Assembly: GCA_041658075.1 (NCBI GenBank)
Contig: JBBAAW010000010.1
Span: 1 to 32,317 of the forward strand
Source: JBBAAW01 sp041658075
Lineage (GTDB): Bacteria > Patescibacteriota > WWE3 > UBA101185 > UBA10185
DNA length: 32,317 nucleotides
Direction of reading: 5' to 3'
Part shown: positions 22,599 to 30,050 of the stretch, piece after piece
Position numbering within the stretch: position 1 is the first letter of the stretch
Layout: every line of letters begins with the position of its first letter
Position numbers and translations under genes: made by a program
Notes under the pieces: generated by a model
Database searches by the model: none
What the model saw: the letters and a program-made list of their open reading frames with translations, nothing else
What the model was told of the DNA's origin: nothing

Positions 22599-23840
22599 TT
22601 AGTTTAATATAACACAAGCTTTCCAGATCAATTTCCAGAACTTGGAAACTCCATCATCTCCTAACTCGTCGCTTGGGGGCTGCGGAGAGTATTTGTCAAA
22701 AGTGTTAAGCATCTTACCACTACTATACAGATCCCAAATTAAGTCTGCTGACTCCTTGGAACCGTATGGCAAAATATAACCCCGCCGACTGTTTAAATCG
22801 TCGGACAGCAAACCGTGCCGTTCTAAAAAGTTAATATTGTCGTATTCCTGTCTACCCACCGGCTCGGCAAAAAGCAAGAACGAGCCTCCCACAGAGTCGG
22901 CCCGCAAAAGCGCTTTAAAAGCCTGTTCACTTGGTTTGGTAACTTCCGCGGAAATTACATTTTCCAAATAAACCCTCTTATAAGCTTCCACTACCTCTTT
23001 ATAACTGCTAGAAGTAAAAAGTCGCACATAATCCTTGCGCTTTATAAGTCGTAAGAAATTTGCCGTAAAAGGGGCTTTTCTGCACACTACATAAAACACA
23101 AATCTAGGCGACGCGTCGTGCAAGCGACGCATTAAGTGTAAAAAGAATTCCATACCTACTGCTGCCCCTGAAACGGGAATTACCATATTTATGGGCGACT
23201 CTTTAGTTGGGTTGTATTGATCCGAGCGGGCGGTGAGTTGATCTAACGTTAGTCTCTTGGAAAAATCCAAGTCTATGGGATAAGGCCCAACCTCCATAGG
23301 TATTTGCCTCAAATGGTTTTTTGCAGCAAAAGCCTGCAAAGACGCTTTAGTCTTATGGCTGGGGCATATAATAAGATCCGCTGAATCTACATACCAAATA
23401 ATTTGTGGGGAGTCGTCGGTGACCTGAACCACTAGATAGATTTGAGTTTGAAAAGTTTTCTCCAGCTGACTTTTTATGGCACCAAGTTGGTAAGCCAAAC
23501 CAAAATGCGTGGCTACAACAACAATTTTATCCGGTTTGACTTCTCTGGATTGGATCAACTCTATAAACTGCGTCGACAATTTACCTGTGTGGTGTTTTAA
23601 ATGTTCTGTGTAAACTTTGGTAAACAGGGCCTCCGCAAAACCTCTTTGAAAAAACTCCATAACATGGCGAGCCGGTACATTTAAACTGCTAAACCTGTGC
23701 ATAGATTCGGTCGACCTGTCGGATGGGGCAAGAATGGCGTAATCAAGGCCGGCGGGAATTCCTCCCATTAAGGCGTTGGCAACGCGAACATGTCCCAGAC
23801 CGGCTGGGGCATATGTAAAAACTACCAGGGTGTTAGACAC
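22599..23840 (-). CDS. GT-B glycosyltransferase-like protein
   Basis: A 413-residue protein with two Rossmann-like halves. The N-terminus has APAGLGHVRVANALMGGIP (about 11), the glycine-GH loop of MGDG-synthase and MurG-type GT-B enzymes. QVTDDSPQIIWYVDSADLI (about 148) and KPSEQAFKALLRADSVGGSF (about 306) occupy the positions of the inter-domain and donor-binding regions, but the usual E-x7-E donor motif is not evident. It is possibly a glycosyltransferase acting on a lipid. It lies 2 bases after the preceding membrane gene and 2 bases before the S41 gene, so the three are one operon. It is only distantly similar to the glycosyltransferase at 6395. Confidence 0.65.
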   Translation of the reverse strand: MSNTLVVFTYAPAGLGHVRVANALMGGIPAGLDYAILAPSDRSTESMHRFSSLNVPARHVMEFFQRGFAEALFTKVYTEHLKHHTGKLSTQFIELIQSREVKPDKIVVVATHFGLAYQLGAIKSQLEKTFQTQIYLVVQVTDDSPQIIWYVDSADLIICPSHKTKASLQAFAAKNHLRQIPMEVGPYPIDLDFSKRLTLDQLTARSDQYNPTKESPINMVIPVSGAAVGMEFFLHLMRRLHDASPRFVFYVVCRKAPFTANFLRLIKRKDYVRLFTSSSYKEVVEAYKRVYLENVISAEVTKPSEQAFKALLRADSVGGSFLLFAEPVGRQEYDNINFLERHGLLSDDLNSRRGYILPYGSKESADLIWDLYSSGKMLNTFDKYSPQPPSDELGDDGVSKFWKLIWKACVILN

Positions 23841-23842
23841 GC

Positions 23843-24436
23843 TTATTTATCCAGGGCGAATTTTGAGATGGCGGAGCCGTACATTTTGTCTACAAATCCC
23901 TTTGGCTCTTCTTCCAAGAAAACAAGTCGTTTTGAAAAAATTTCTTTTAACCTATCTTTATCGGAAGGATCTAAGTTTAGAAAGAGCCGGCCCGGTAATT
24001 TTTCTATTGTGTCAACGCACAAAACTGTTCTGCCCGAGTCGTTTTTGAAAAAGAACTGCTTAAGCTCGTGCCAATAATAAAACTGTTCGCCCGCGTAAAA
24101 AAGGCCGTGATTGCTAACCTCGTGCTTAACCTCCGTGGCCGGACTTTTAGAAAGCATATAGTATAAAAATCCCGCGCTAGCTATAACAATTATCAAGAGA
24201 AACTCTTGCATTAAGGCAAAAAGGAGCGACACTGAAACTGCAAGTACAATAAGCGTCTTTGCGCTTTTTTGCGATATTTCTTTTACAACTCTGTTGGGTG
24301 CTAACCAAGAGTGTTCTATAAATTTTTCTCCGTATGATTTTGGATCTGTTCGGGAGGAAATTGTTGTGTCTGCCGGCGTGTGGGCCTCTTTTTTTCTGGT
24401 AAGTCCAATAAATGAAGTTAAGTCTTTTATCTGCAT
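23843..24436 (-). CDS. Two-TM hypothetical membrane protein
   Basis: A 197-residue protein. A soluble N-terminal 58 residues precede a hydrophobic hairpin (about 60-98, two spans), then a cytoplasmic domain beginning SNHGLFYAGEQFYYWHELKQFFF. The phrase resembles PH-like membrane proteins of the DUF5673 type, in which a Gly followed by aromatic residues leads into a W-x-E-L segment. I would not assign function. It is the first gene of the operon with the GT-B protein and S41 peptidase. The ATG is supported by a good promoter whose -10 ends 6 bases before it. Confidence 0.7.
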   Translation of the reverse strand: MQIKDLTSFIGLTRKKEAHTPADTTISSRTDPKSYGEKFIEHSWLAPNRVVKEISQKSAKTLIVLAVSVSLLFALMQEFLLIIVIASAGFLYYMLSKSPATEVKHEVSNHGLFYAGEQFYYWHELKQFFFKNDSGRTVLCVDTIEKLPGRLFLNLDPSDKDRLKEIFSKRLVFLEEEPKGFVDKMYGSAISKFALDK

Positions 24437-24442
24437 GTATTT

Positions 24443-24471
24443 AGTCTACATCAACTACAAACCTCTAACAA
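24443..24471 (-). promoter_or_regulatory. Promoter of the 24436 operon
   Basis: On the minus strand TTGTTA (24471-24466), 17-base spacer, TAGACT (24448-24443), 6 bases to the ATG. The -35 box lies inside the last codons of the serpin gene, so the downstream operon starts before the serpin transcript ends. Confidence 0.6.
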
Positions 24472-25912
24472 TACCCACAAAGAAGTTTGCCTCTGTTTCT
24501 TTGTTAACTATTGCAAAAAAGAAGGGTTTGTTTACATCCATCACAAATGGCTGATTTTCTGGACTGAGTATGGGTGCGCTTGCGTTACCCACCTCGATCA
24601 CCGTTACCGCGGCGGCTTCTGTACCTTCTTCATTAACATCAATATACGTCTTGTGTACTACATTGCTTATATAGAATTCTTTGCTTAAGCCGTCCGCGGA
24701 AAGCTTAGAGAAATCGGCTTTTTCTGCATCAAAGGGAAGTACCAAACCCATGCTTTTTAAAATCGACGTCATTTTGCCGTCGTACTCCAGTTTAAATTTA
24801 GGTAAATAAAGGGTACCGTCCTTTTCTTTAAAAGATTCCATCCATGTTTGCCAATTTAGGATGTCAAACTTTCCCAAAAGCGTATTTATACCCGGCTCTT
24901 TTGGCAAAAGCACTACCATATAGTATTTTTGATCTGCTCCGTAAGGCAGTTTTACCGCCTGAAAAAGCTCGTTTTCAAAGTACAGGAAGTCCTTGCGTTT
25001 CATCTTCATGCTAGGTGTAGACGTTTTGGTTCCGTTCTGCTTATATTTATAAATATAAAAATCGCGATTTTCGATTTTATCTTTCTCAAATTTATACTTC
25101 CAAACCCCGTTAAAATAAGCCGTATTTATAATGTACGACGCGGTTTCCGCACTGACTTGATTCGGTACGGCGTTTGAAATCTTTCCTGCTGTGTTGCCAA
25201 AAACCCAGTCGTTGATGGTTTTAGGAGCTTGAGGACTGGAAAAGTCCAGGTTTGTTATGTAGGCGTTGTAGTTGGTCTGCGCTTCACTTAAAACCAATTC
25301 GTTTAAACTTATCCCATTTTTTATCCAAATGGAGTTCGAAGTGTTAGAAGAGATTCCCGGAGTGCTGGCGTTAAGTCGCGCCATTAAAAATCTGGCCGAC
25401 TCATTGAGGTCGTACAAACTAAAACCCGGAATTTGCAAAACGTTTGTAAGCTGATCTTTGGTTGAGGCGTTGGCTCCGTTATAAAGTATAGAGAACGCTA
25501 GCCCCATACTAGTGGGGGAAATGACCACATTTTGGTTGTTGGTTTGGTCGCTAAAAACAGCAGTCTTCAAAAGCTCAAACCCAAACTTATTTTGGGCAAA
25601 GGTAAGCCTCTTTGCTTTTTGGGTTTGTATATCATATTCTACCGTGGGATCTTTTTGGGGCGGGATTACAACAACCTCATTTCCCTGCACTGGCTGTGTC
25701 CAGAGTCGTAAACCATTTGGCAAAAACCTGCATACTCCTGTGGCATTGGGTTTATTGCTTTCTAAAACACATTCATAAAGCCGCGGGCACCGATATTCTT
25801 TTACATTAGCGTATTCGCCCCCACACATTTTTCCACTGTATTTAACAGAATAAACCACCGCACCAAGGACGGGCAAGGCTATAGCAAGAATCAATATTTT
25901 TCTGCTGGACAT
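24455..25912 (-). CDS. Serpin (serine protease inhibitor family I4), membrane-anchored
   Basis: A 485-residue serpin with an N-terminal hydrophobic anchor (about 5-22) and a roughly 80-residue Cys-containing spacer before the serpin fold. Signatures include NVVISPTSMGLAFSILYNGA, the NTAYFNGVWKYKF strand, and the hinge NEEGTEAAAVTV of the reactive loop, which ends 50 residues before the C-terminus. The hinge has the small residues needed for insertion, so an inhibitory mechanism is likely. Counting from the hinge Gly as P15 puts Ala-Ser at P1-P1', which would favour elastase-like proteases. The ATG at 25912 is chosen because a strong promoter ends 11 bases before it; the frame extends to a TTG at 26017. 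Serpins are uncommon in bacteria. Confidence 0.93.
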   Translation of the reverse strand: MSSRKILILAIALPVLGAVVYSVKYSGKMCGGEYANVKEYRCPRLYECVLESNKPNATGVCRFLPNGLRLWTQPVQGNEVVVIPPQKDPTVEYDIQTQKAKRLTFAQNKFGFELLKTAVFSDQTNNQNVVISPTSMGLAFSILYNGANASTKDQLTNVLQIPGFSLYDLNESARFLMARLNASTPGISSNTSNSIWIKNGISLNELVLSEAQTNYNAYITNLDFSSPQAPKTINDWVFGNTAGKISNAVPNQVSAETASYIINTAYFNGVWKYKFEKDKIENRDFYIYKYKQNGTKTSTPSMKMKRKDFLYFENELFQAVKLPYGADQKYYMVVLLPKEPGINTLLGKFDILNWQTWMESFKEKDGTLYLPKFKLEYDGKMTSILKSMGLVLPFDAEKADFSKLSADGLSKEFYISNVVHKTYIDVNEEGTEAAAVTVIEVGNASAPILSPENQPFVMDVNKPFFFAIVNKETEANFFVGIVRGL

Positions 25913-25923
25913 GTTGCTTACTG

Positions 25924-25952
25924 AGTATAAGCGAATCACCCCATTTTTACAA
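25924..25952 (-). promoter_or_regulatory. Promoter of the serpin gene
   Basis: On the minus strand TTGTAA (25952-25947), 17-base spacer, TATACT (25929-25924), 11 bases to the ATG at 25912. It argues against the upstream TTG start, which would lie before the promoter. Confidence 0.6.
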
Positions 25953-26110
25953 AAAATACAATTATTGGTCCAAAAACAATCGCCTTTTCCGGTTGCATAT
26001 TTACCTTCCTGTGGCAATGCCGCTAATTTTGTACGACTCGTTGATTTTTTCTAAAACAATCCACCGTGTGTTTTCTCTAAGCACTAATTACCGGATATTT
26101 GTATCAAAAG

Positions 26111-26139
26111 TTGACTAAATAACAATATCGTTGAATAAT
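26111..26139 (+). promoter_or_regulatory. Promoter of the glutamine synthetase gene
   Basis: TTGACT (26111-26116), 17-base spacer, AATAAT (26134-26139), 8 bases to the ATG. A leaderless start. The serpin promoter lies about 160 bases away on the other strand; nothing else is evident in the gap. Confidence 0.5.
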
Positions 26140-26147
26140 AATAGTAT

Positions 26148-27602
26148 ATGGATGCATATACATCCCCGCTGAAAACTTTTCTCACAATTCCGTATAAAGA
26201 CCTGGAACAAATGAATATAAAAGCAAAACACGCTCAACAGACGGAAACATCGGAGGCATTGGAAAAAGAATATCGCGAGTACCTGTCTAAGGAGAAAGAT
26301 ATTAAGGCAGTAACACTGTGTTTTTCAGACATTGAAGGAAAGTTTCAAATGCTAGATTACGACAAACAATATTTGTTAAAAGGAGCTGCTAATAATTTAA
26401 CATTTGATGGATCAAGTGTGCGCGGGTACACTGTTCAACGCGAGTCAGATCTTCGCTTAATAGTAGACTGGGGAAGTATTGTATGGCTTCCGTCTGATGT
26501 ATTTGGACCGGGGAAAGTGATTATGTTTGCCTTTGTTGCTAATCGCGACCGGACGATGTATTTATCAGATTTCCGCTGGCAACTCCGTGAGTATACAAAA
26601 AAACTGAAACAGGCAAAGGGCCTAGAGGTTTTTGCTTCAACGGAAATTGAAGGAATATTAGTCGACGGGGTAAACGCAGAACAAACGTACTCCAAGGAGC
26701 ACGGATTTACACTCACTTCTTCCGGAGGATACTACCACGCCTTACCAAAAGATCGTCTGCGGCTTTTTATTGATGCGGTTGCAGAGGCTCAACGGGCTAT
26801 GGGGTTTGAAAATGAAAAAGATCATCCCGAAGTCGCGCCATCCCAATTTGAACTAAATTTTTCCTACGGCGACATTAACCGCATTGCAGATCAGGTTCAG
26901 TTATACAAATTGGTTTGTAGGCAAGTTGCAACTTCCATGGGTATGACAGCAACGTTTTTACCAAAACCAATGGTGGGGATCAATGGGAGCGGGATGCATA
27001 CAAACATGTCTATTTTTAAAAATACTGCTAAAGATAAGAAAAATATATTTTACGATGCACACGGAAACGACGGGATGTCTTCCTTTGCGTGGGATTATAT
27101 CTCTCGAATTTTAAATCATGCGCCGGAGCTATGTCTTTTATTTAATCCCAGTGTAAATGCATACCGCAGGCTTGATCCGCATTTTGAAGCTCCCAATCAA
27201 ATCAGAGTATCGGCAAATGACCGTGGATCGATGATCCGTATTCCTGTAGGGGACAAGAGGACTACACGGATAGAGGTTCGTTCGATAAGTCCGGATGTTA
27301 ATCCATATCTGGTATTTTATGCGTTGCTGCGAACCGGTTTGGAAGGGAATAAGTTGCTTGCTGTGAAAAACAAACGCACTAGAGCCCGATTTTTACCCGG
27401 AGATATTTACGACGCGATTCGTCAGTATAAAGCAGGAGAATTTATTTCAGAGATTTTGGGTGAAGAAAATAAAGAAAAATATTTACATTGGAAAGAACTG
27501 GTGGCAGGCAGAAGCCCGCGGGAATTAGGGACGATTGTAAAAAATGGAGAAGTCTTGTTTCATCACGAAGTCACAAATCAATGGATCTGGCACGGATACT
27601 AA
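26148..27602 (+). CDS. Glutamine synthetase (GlnA family)
   Basis: Enzyme making glutamine from glutamate, ammonia and ATP. The 484-residue length fits the GSI class. An N-terminal helical extension (about 1-45) precedes the beta-grasp domain with FDGSSVRGY. The catalytic domain shows EVFASTEIEG, GGYYHALPKDRLR, FELNFSYGD, GINGSGMHTNMSIF (ammonia and glutamate site), NPSVNAYRRLDPHFEAPNQI and NDRGSMIRIP (ATP and Glu site), then TRIEVRSISPDVNPYLV. I see no clear adenylylation-site phrase, but the C-terminus is divergent. It is a single gene with its own promoter. The family is certain; whether it is the housekeeping enzyme or a GlnA-like gamma-glutamyl ligase is less so. Confidence 0.9.
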   Translation: MDAYTSPLKTFLTIPYKDLEQMNIKAKHAQQTETSEALEKEYREYLSKEKDIKAVTLCFSDIEGKFQMLDYDKQYLLKGAANNLTFDGSSVRGYTVQRESDLRLIVDWGSIVWLPSDVFGPGKVIMFAFVANRDRTMYLSDFRWQLREYTKKLKQAKGLEVFASTEIEGILVDGVNAEQTYSKEHGFTLTSSGGYYHALPKDRLRLFIDAVAEAQRAMGFENEKDHPEVAPSQFELNFSYGDINRIADQVQLYKLVCRQVATSMGMTATFLPKPMVGINGSGMHTNMSIFKNTAKDKKNIFYDAHGNDGMSSFAWDYISRILNHAPELCLLFNPSVNAYRRLDPHFEAPNQIRVSANDRGSMIRIPVGDKRTTRIEVRSISPDVNPYLVFYALLRTGLEGNKLLAVKNKRTRARFLPGDIYDAIRQYKAGEFISEILGEENKEKYLHWKELVAGRSPRELGTIVKNGEVLFHHEVTNQWIWHGY

Positions 27603-27664
27603 CGCCGGAAGATTACTGATGATGAGTATGAGAGGTATTATATAAACCTATTATATTAAGTGCC

Positions 27665-27763
27665 AACTGGCTCCGAATTGTAAGCGACGTTAGAACCATC
27701 ATTCAGGGGCAAAACGAGTATATTTACATCCCAGACCTACGTCCAGAGATAGCAGTTGCCTAA
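27665..27763 (+). repeat. Coding-like dispersed repeat, copy A
   Basis: Encodes WLRIVSDVRTIIQGQNEY and a following YIYIPDL phrase, ending in TAA. It is related to copies at 29923 and 31046. It lies 62 bases after the glutamine synthetase stop and has no start codon; the frame is open only from 27632. The gap 27603-27850 holds this repeat, the 19-bp repeat after it, and nothing else I can name. Confidence 0.6.
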
Positions 27764-27769
27764 GTTATT

Positions 27770-27788
27770 CCACCCCGCTACCCACTAT
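27770..27788 (+). repeat. 19-bp repeat, copy 1
   Basis: CCACCCCGCTACCCACTAT. A copy with one change is at 31557-31575. It follows coding-like repeat copy A by 6 bases. Confidence 0.5.
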
Positions 27789-27850
27789 TGTTTGGTAATA
27801 AAAATAACTTACGTTTGTGTAATAAAGCCTCACTGTTTAGTATTGGGCAA

Positions 27851-28615
27851 TTAAAAGATACTGTATTCTTTTGGATTTTGGAATGAAAGATGTAAAAAGA
27901 ACGCCGCTGCACACAAATCTGCTAACATACCAACACTAAGATCGGGATTCTCTCGATGAATGAAATCATAAGTGTTTTCTAGACTTGTAATGATGCCTTG
28001 TTTTTCATTAATTTCTGTAACAAATTTTTTTAATAGTGGATACCCATCAACATTTTCCTTGCAGAATTGGTATCCTGTGAGTTTAGGATTTGAAAATACT
28101 TTTAACCCTCTTTCGAACAGAACCTTTAAGGATGTAGCTTCATCAAAAAACTTAGTATTTTCGTTGGTCTTTTGAACTTTATAGTTTTTGGTGGTTGTTT
28201 TTATGTTTATTTTCCACCCGTTCATATAATCTTGGACGTCCTTGTTAGTCGACGTCTCAAGTTGAGTTTTCATAATATTAATAGTTTCTAACACATTCGA
28301 AGACATCACTCGTGCTTTTATTGCTATGAAAATGAAAACGAGTAAACCAAAGTTTATATTTTTACTTTCCTTATATTCGTTAGAAGCTTCCATCGCTTCA
28401 GTAAGCTTTAAAAATATACCACCATCTCCGTTTATTACTTCTTCCGCATGCTGCTCGATAATCTCTCCAACGTTTACCGCTGCAATTAGAAAGTCTTTAA
28501 GTGATTTGTCTGGCAAATCAGTATATCTTGTAGTACAGCCATCTTTATCCAAGATTGGTTCTAAAACAAGAGCGATTTGAGTAATTTGGCGAATAATCTT
28601 TGGTGAGATTCTCAT
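27851..28615 (-). CDS. Degenerate CitG/MdcB-like (triphosphoribosyl-dephospho-CoA synthase) protein
   Basis: A 254-residue all-helical protein. The arrangement of phrases follows the CitG family (PF01874): ITQIALVLEPILDKDGCTTR takes the place of the A-x2-A-x-L-E-x4-K-P-G-N-V-x-R region, TDLPDKSLKDFLIAAVNVGE that of the D-F-x-D...F-L-x-S segment, NINFGLLVFIFIAI that of N-T-N-L-G-x2-L, and ENPDLSVGMLA that of the PDxLIxRK end. The catalytic phrases are altered (KPGN to KDGC, NTNLG to NINFG), so normal activity is doubtful. This is a by-eye alignment and needs a profile search. It is a single gene with a leaderless-type promoter. Confidence 0.45.
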   Translation of the reverse strand: MRISPKIIRQITQIALVLEPILDKDGCTTRYTDLPDKSLKDFLIAAVNVGEIIEQHAEEVINGDGGIFLKLTEAMEASNEYKESKNINFGLLVFIFIAIKARVMSSNVLETINIMKTQLETSTNKDVQDYMNGWKINIKTTTKNYKVQKTNENTKFFDEATSLKVLFERGLKVFSNPKLTGYQFCKENVDGYPLLKKFVTEINEKQGIITSLENTYDFIHRENPDLSVGMLADLCAAAFFLHLSFQNPKEYSIF

Positions 28616-28623
28616 AGACGTTT

Positions 28624-28632
28624 ATTATAACA
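28624..28632 (-). promoter_or_regulatory. Extended -10 promoter of the CitG-like gene
   Basis: TGTTATAAT on the minus strand, 8 bases before the ATG at 28615. No Shine-Dalgarno sequence. Among the clearest leaderless-type starts in this window. Confidence 0.55.
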
Positions 28633-28716
28633 TCCACCATGGTACACGTTTTGCTATACAAGAAGATTGGCTCCCCTTGGTTGTTGACAGGTTTCGTAAC
28701 AGAGAGAGAGGCTGGC

Positions 28717-28746
28717 TTGATTAATAGGTACTTTGGATGTCAGAAT
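28717..28746 (+). promoter_or_regulatory. Possible promoter of the 28754 gene
   Basis: TTGATT (28717-28722), 18-base spacer, CAGAAT (28741-28746) preceded by TGT, then 7 bases to the ATG. The -10 is weak, but the spacing fits the pattern and supports ATG over the in-frame TTG at 28733. Confidence 0.35.
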
Positions 28747-28753
28747 AATAACA

Positions 28754-29587
28754 ATGTCTTCTGTAGAAAAATCTAATTCGCACCAAATAAGAAAAAAGAT
28801 AGAGGAACACCATAAAAGCGTTGTTGATCGGTTTCACGAGAAACATGCAGAAACATTGAAATTTGCAAAAAAACATTCATTAGCAATAGCAGGGGCTGCT
28901 ATTTTAACCGCTGCTGCTCTTGGTGTAAGTCACATCTATGCTCTTGAACATACAAAGCATAAACAACAGCAAGAAACGGCAAGCTTGCAGCTATTTGTGA
29001 AACAATTAAACTCTTTGATTACAGATAGAAAAACTTTAAACAGTGCCGAAGAGGAAGTTATTGCGGACGCTTTGTCCAAAAAATTTGGCTTAAACCTAAA
29101 AATCAGTTTGAATGAAAATAGATTAAACGAAATTTTTGGATATGTGGGCAAGGAGCAACATCTTTACAGATGGGCAGGCGACGCTTTAACGAGTCATGAT
29201 TTACAAAACGCAGGTATGGCCCCACTTCAAGGAGCTTTTAAAGATTTCGACGATGTGGATCAAGAAAAATATTACGTGGCAGTACAGTTGCATGAGCTGC
29301 CTAATTGGAATAAAGATTGGTCCACGCTTAAGCCTTGGTATAAATACAGAAAAGTTTTAGTATTTAACCCCGTAAATCAAAAAGGAATTGTTGCGGTTAT
29401 TGGTGACTCCGGACCGGCAAAATTTACAGGAAAAACGTTTGGAGGAAGCCCTGAGGTTATGGAGTATCTGCAGATGAAGGATGGAAGTCAAAAGGGTAAA
29501 GCTATAATATTGTTTGTAGACGACATACAGAATAAAATTGCTTTAGGACCCGTTGATCCTACGGCTACATATTTGGCAAACAAATAG
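28754..29587 (+). CDS. Single-pass membrane protein, unknown function
   Basis: A 277-residue protein. A charged helical N-terminal 40 residues precede a membrane span at about 43-63 (SLAIAGAAILTAAALGVSHI), a helical stalk, and an outside domain (about 110-277). Conserved-looking phrases are LYRWAGDALTSHDL, LPNWNKDWSTLKPWYKYRK, and IGDSGPAKFTGKTFGGSPEV, which has the glycine-rich look of a beta-barrel such as the double-psi fold. I cannot assign a family. The in-frame TTG at 28733 would add seven residues. The small gene at 29604 follows by 16 bases and probably shares the transcript. Confidence 0.75.
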   Translation: MSSVEKSNSHQIRKKIEEHHKSVVDRFHEKHAETLKFAKKHSLAIAGAAILTAAALGVSHIYALEHTKHKQQQETASLQLFVKQLNSLITDRKTLNSAEEEVIADALSKKFGLNLKISLNENRLNEIFGYVGKEQHLYRWAGDALTSHDLQNAGMAPLQGAFKDFDDVDQEKYYVAVQLHELPNWNKDWSTLKPWYKYRKVLVFNPVNQKGIVAVIGDSGPAKFTGKTFGGSPEVMEYLQMKDGSQKGKAIILFVDDIQNKIALGPVDPTATYLANK

Positions 29588-29603
29588 TGTTTGCAGGCAA
29601 AAG

Positions 29604-29921
29604 ATGAAATACATTTTTGAAGACATAATAGAAACTGAAAGCATTTTTTTAATAATCGAAAAACATTTTGACGACGACGCAGAGAAAGAGCACATGAAAA
29701 ACGTTATTAGGGATACTATTCATCACAAATTAATGGACTTGATTTTGGACGAACTTGACGTTGAGAAAAGGGTAGTTTTTTTGGCTGGTGTGGAAAACGA
29801 AAACGAGCATCCAAGTTTATTGGAGAGATTAAGGGATTGGATAGATAGCTTTGAGGAAAAAATACGTTTGAAGGCGAAGGAGGCTGAAACCGAGATGATA
29901 GATTTGATCAATGTTGGTTAA
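29604..29921 (+). CDS. Small helical hypothetical protein
   Basis: A 105-residue acidic, all-helical protein (MKYIFEDIIETES...). The region AEKEHMKNVIRDTIHHKLMDLI followed by a bundle ending in a charged helix recalls small DUF5663-type proteins, but the match is weak. The frame extends upstream into the preceding gene; I chose the ATG at 29604 because it lies 16 bases after that gene's stop. Repeat copy B begins directly after its own stop codon. Confidence 0.65.
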   Translation: MKYIFEDIIETESIFLIIEKHFDDDAEKEHMKNVIRDTIHHKLMDLILDELDVEKRVVFLAGVENENEHPSLLERLRDWIDSFEEKIRLKAKEAETEMIDLINVG

Positions 29922-29922
29922 T

Positions 29923-29997
29923 TCTTGGCTCCGAGTTGTGGACAATGTTTGAACTGTTATTCAAGGACAAAGGGAGTATATTTACATTCCAGACCTG
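29923..29997 (+). repeat. Coding-like dispersed repeat, copy B (interrupted)
   Basis: Begins two bases after the stop codon of the small helical gene. It encodes SWLRVVDNV, then an in-frame TGA (29950-29952) where the other copies have AGA, then TVIQGQREYIYIPDL. The conserved part ends near 29997. It is a decayed copy of the repeats at 27665 and 31046. Confidence 0.6.
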
Positions 29998-30011
29998 AGC
30001 CGGGGTATCGG

Positions 30012-30040
30012 TTGCATCTATTTACACTTTATTGTAAACT
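30012..30040 (+). promoter_or_regulatory. Promoter of the HTH-phosphoribosyltransferase gene
   Basis: TTGCAT (30012-30017), 17-base spacer, TAAACT (30035-30040), 10 bases to the ATG at 30051. Confidence 0.4.
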
Positions 30041-30050
30041 GTAAACACTT

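Noticed and set aside
25913..26017. Extended serpin N-terminus from a TTG
   Set aside because: The consensus-like promoter at 25924-25952 lies inside that extension.
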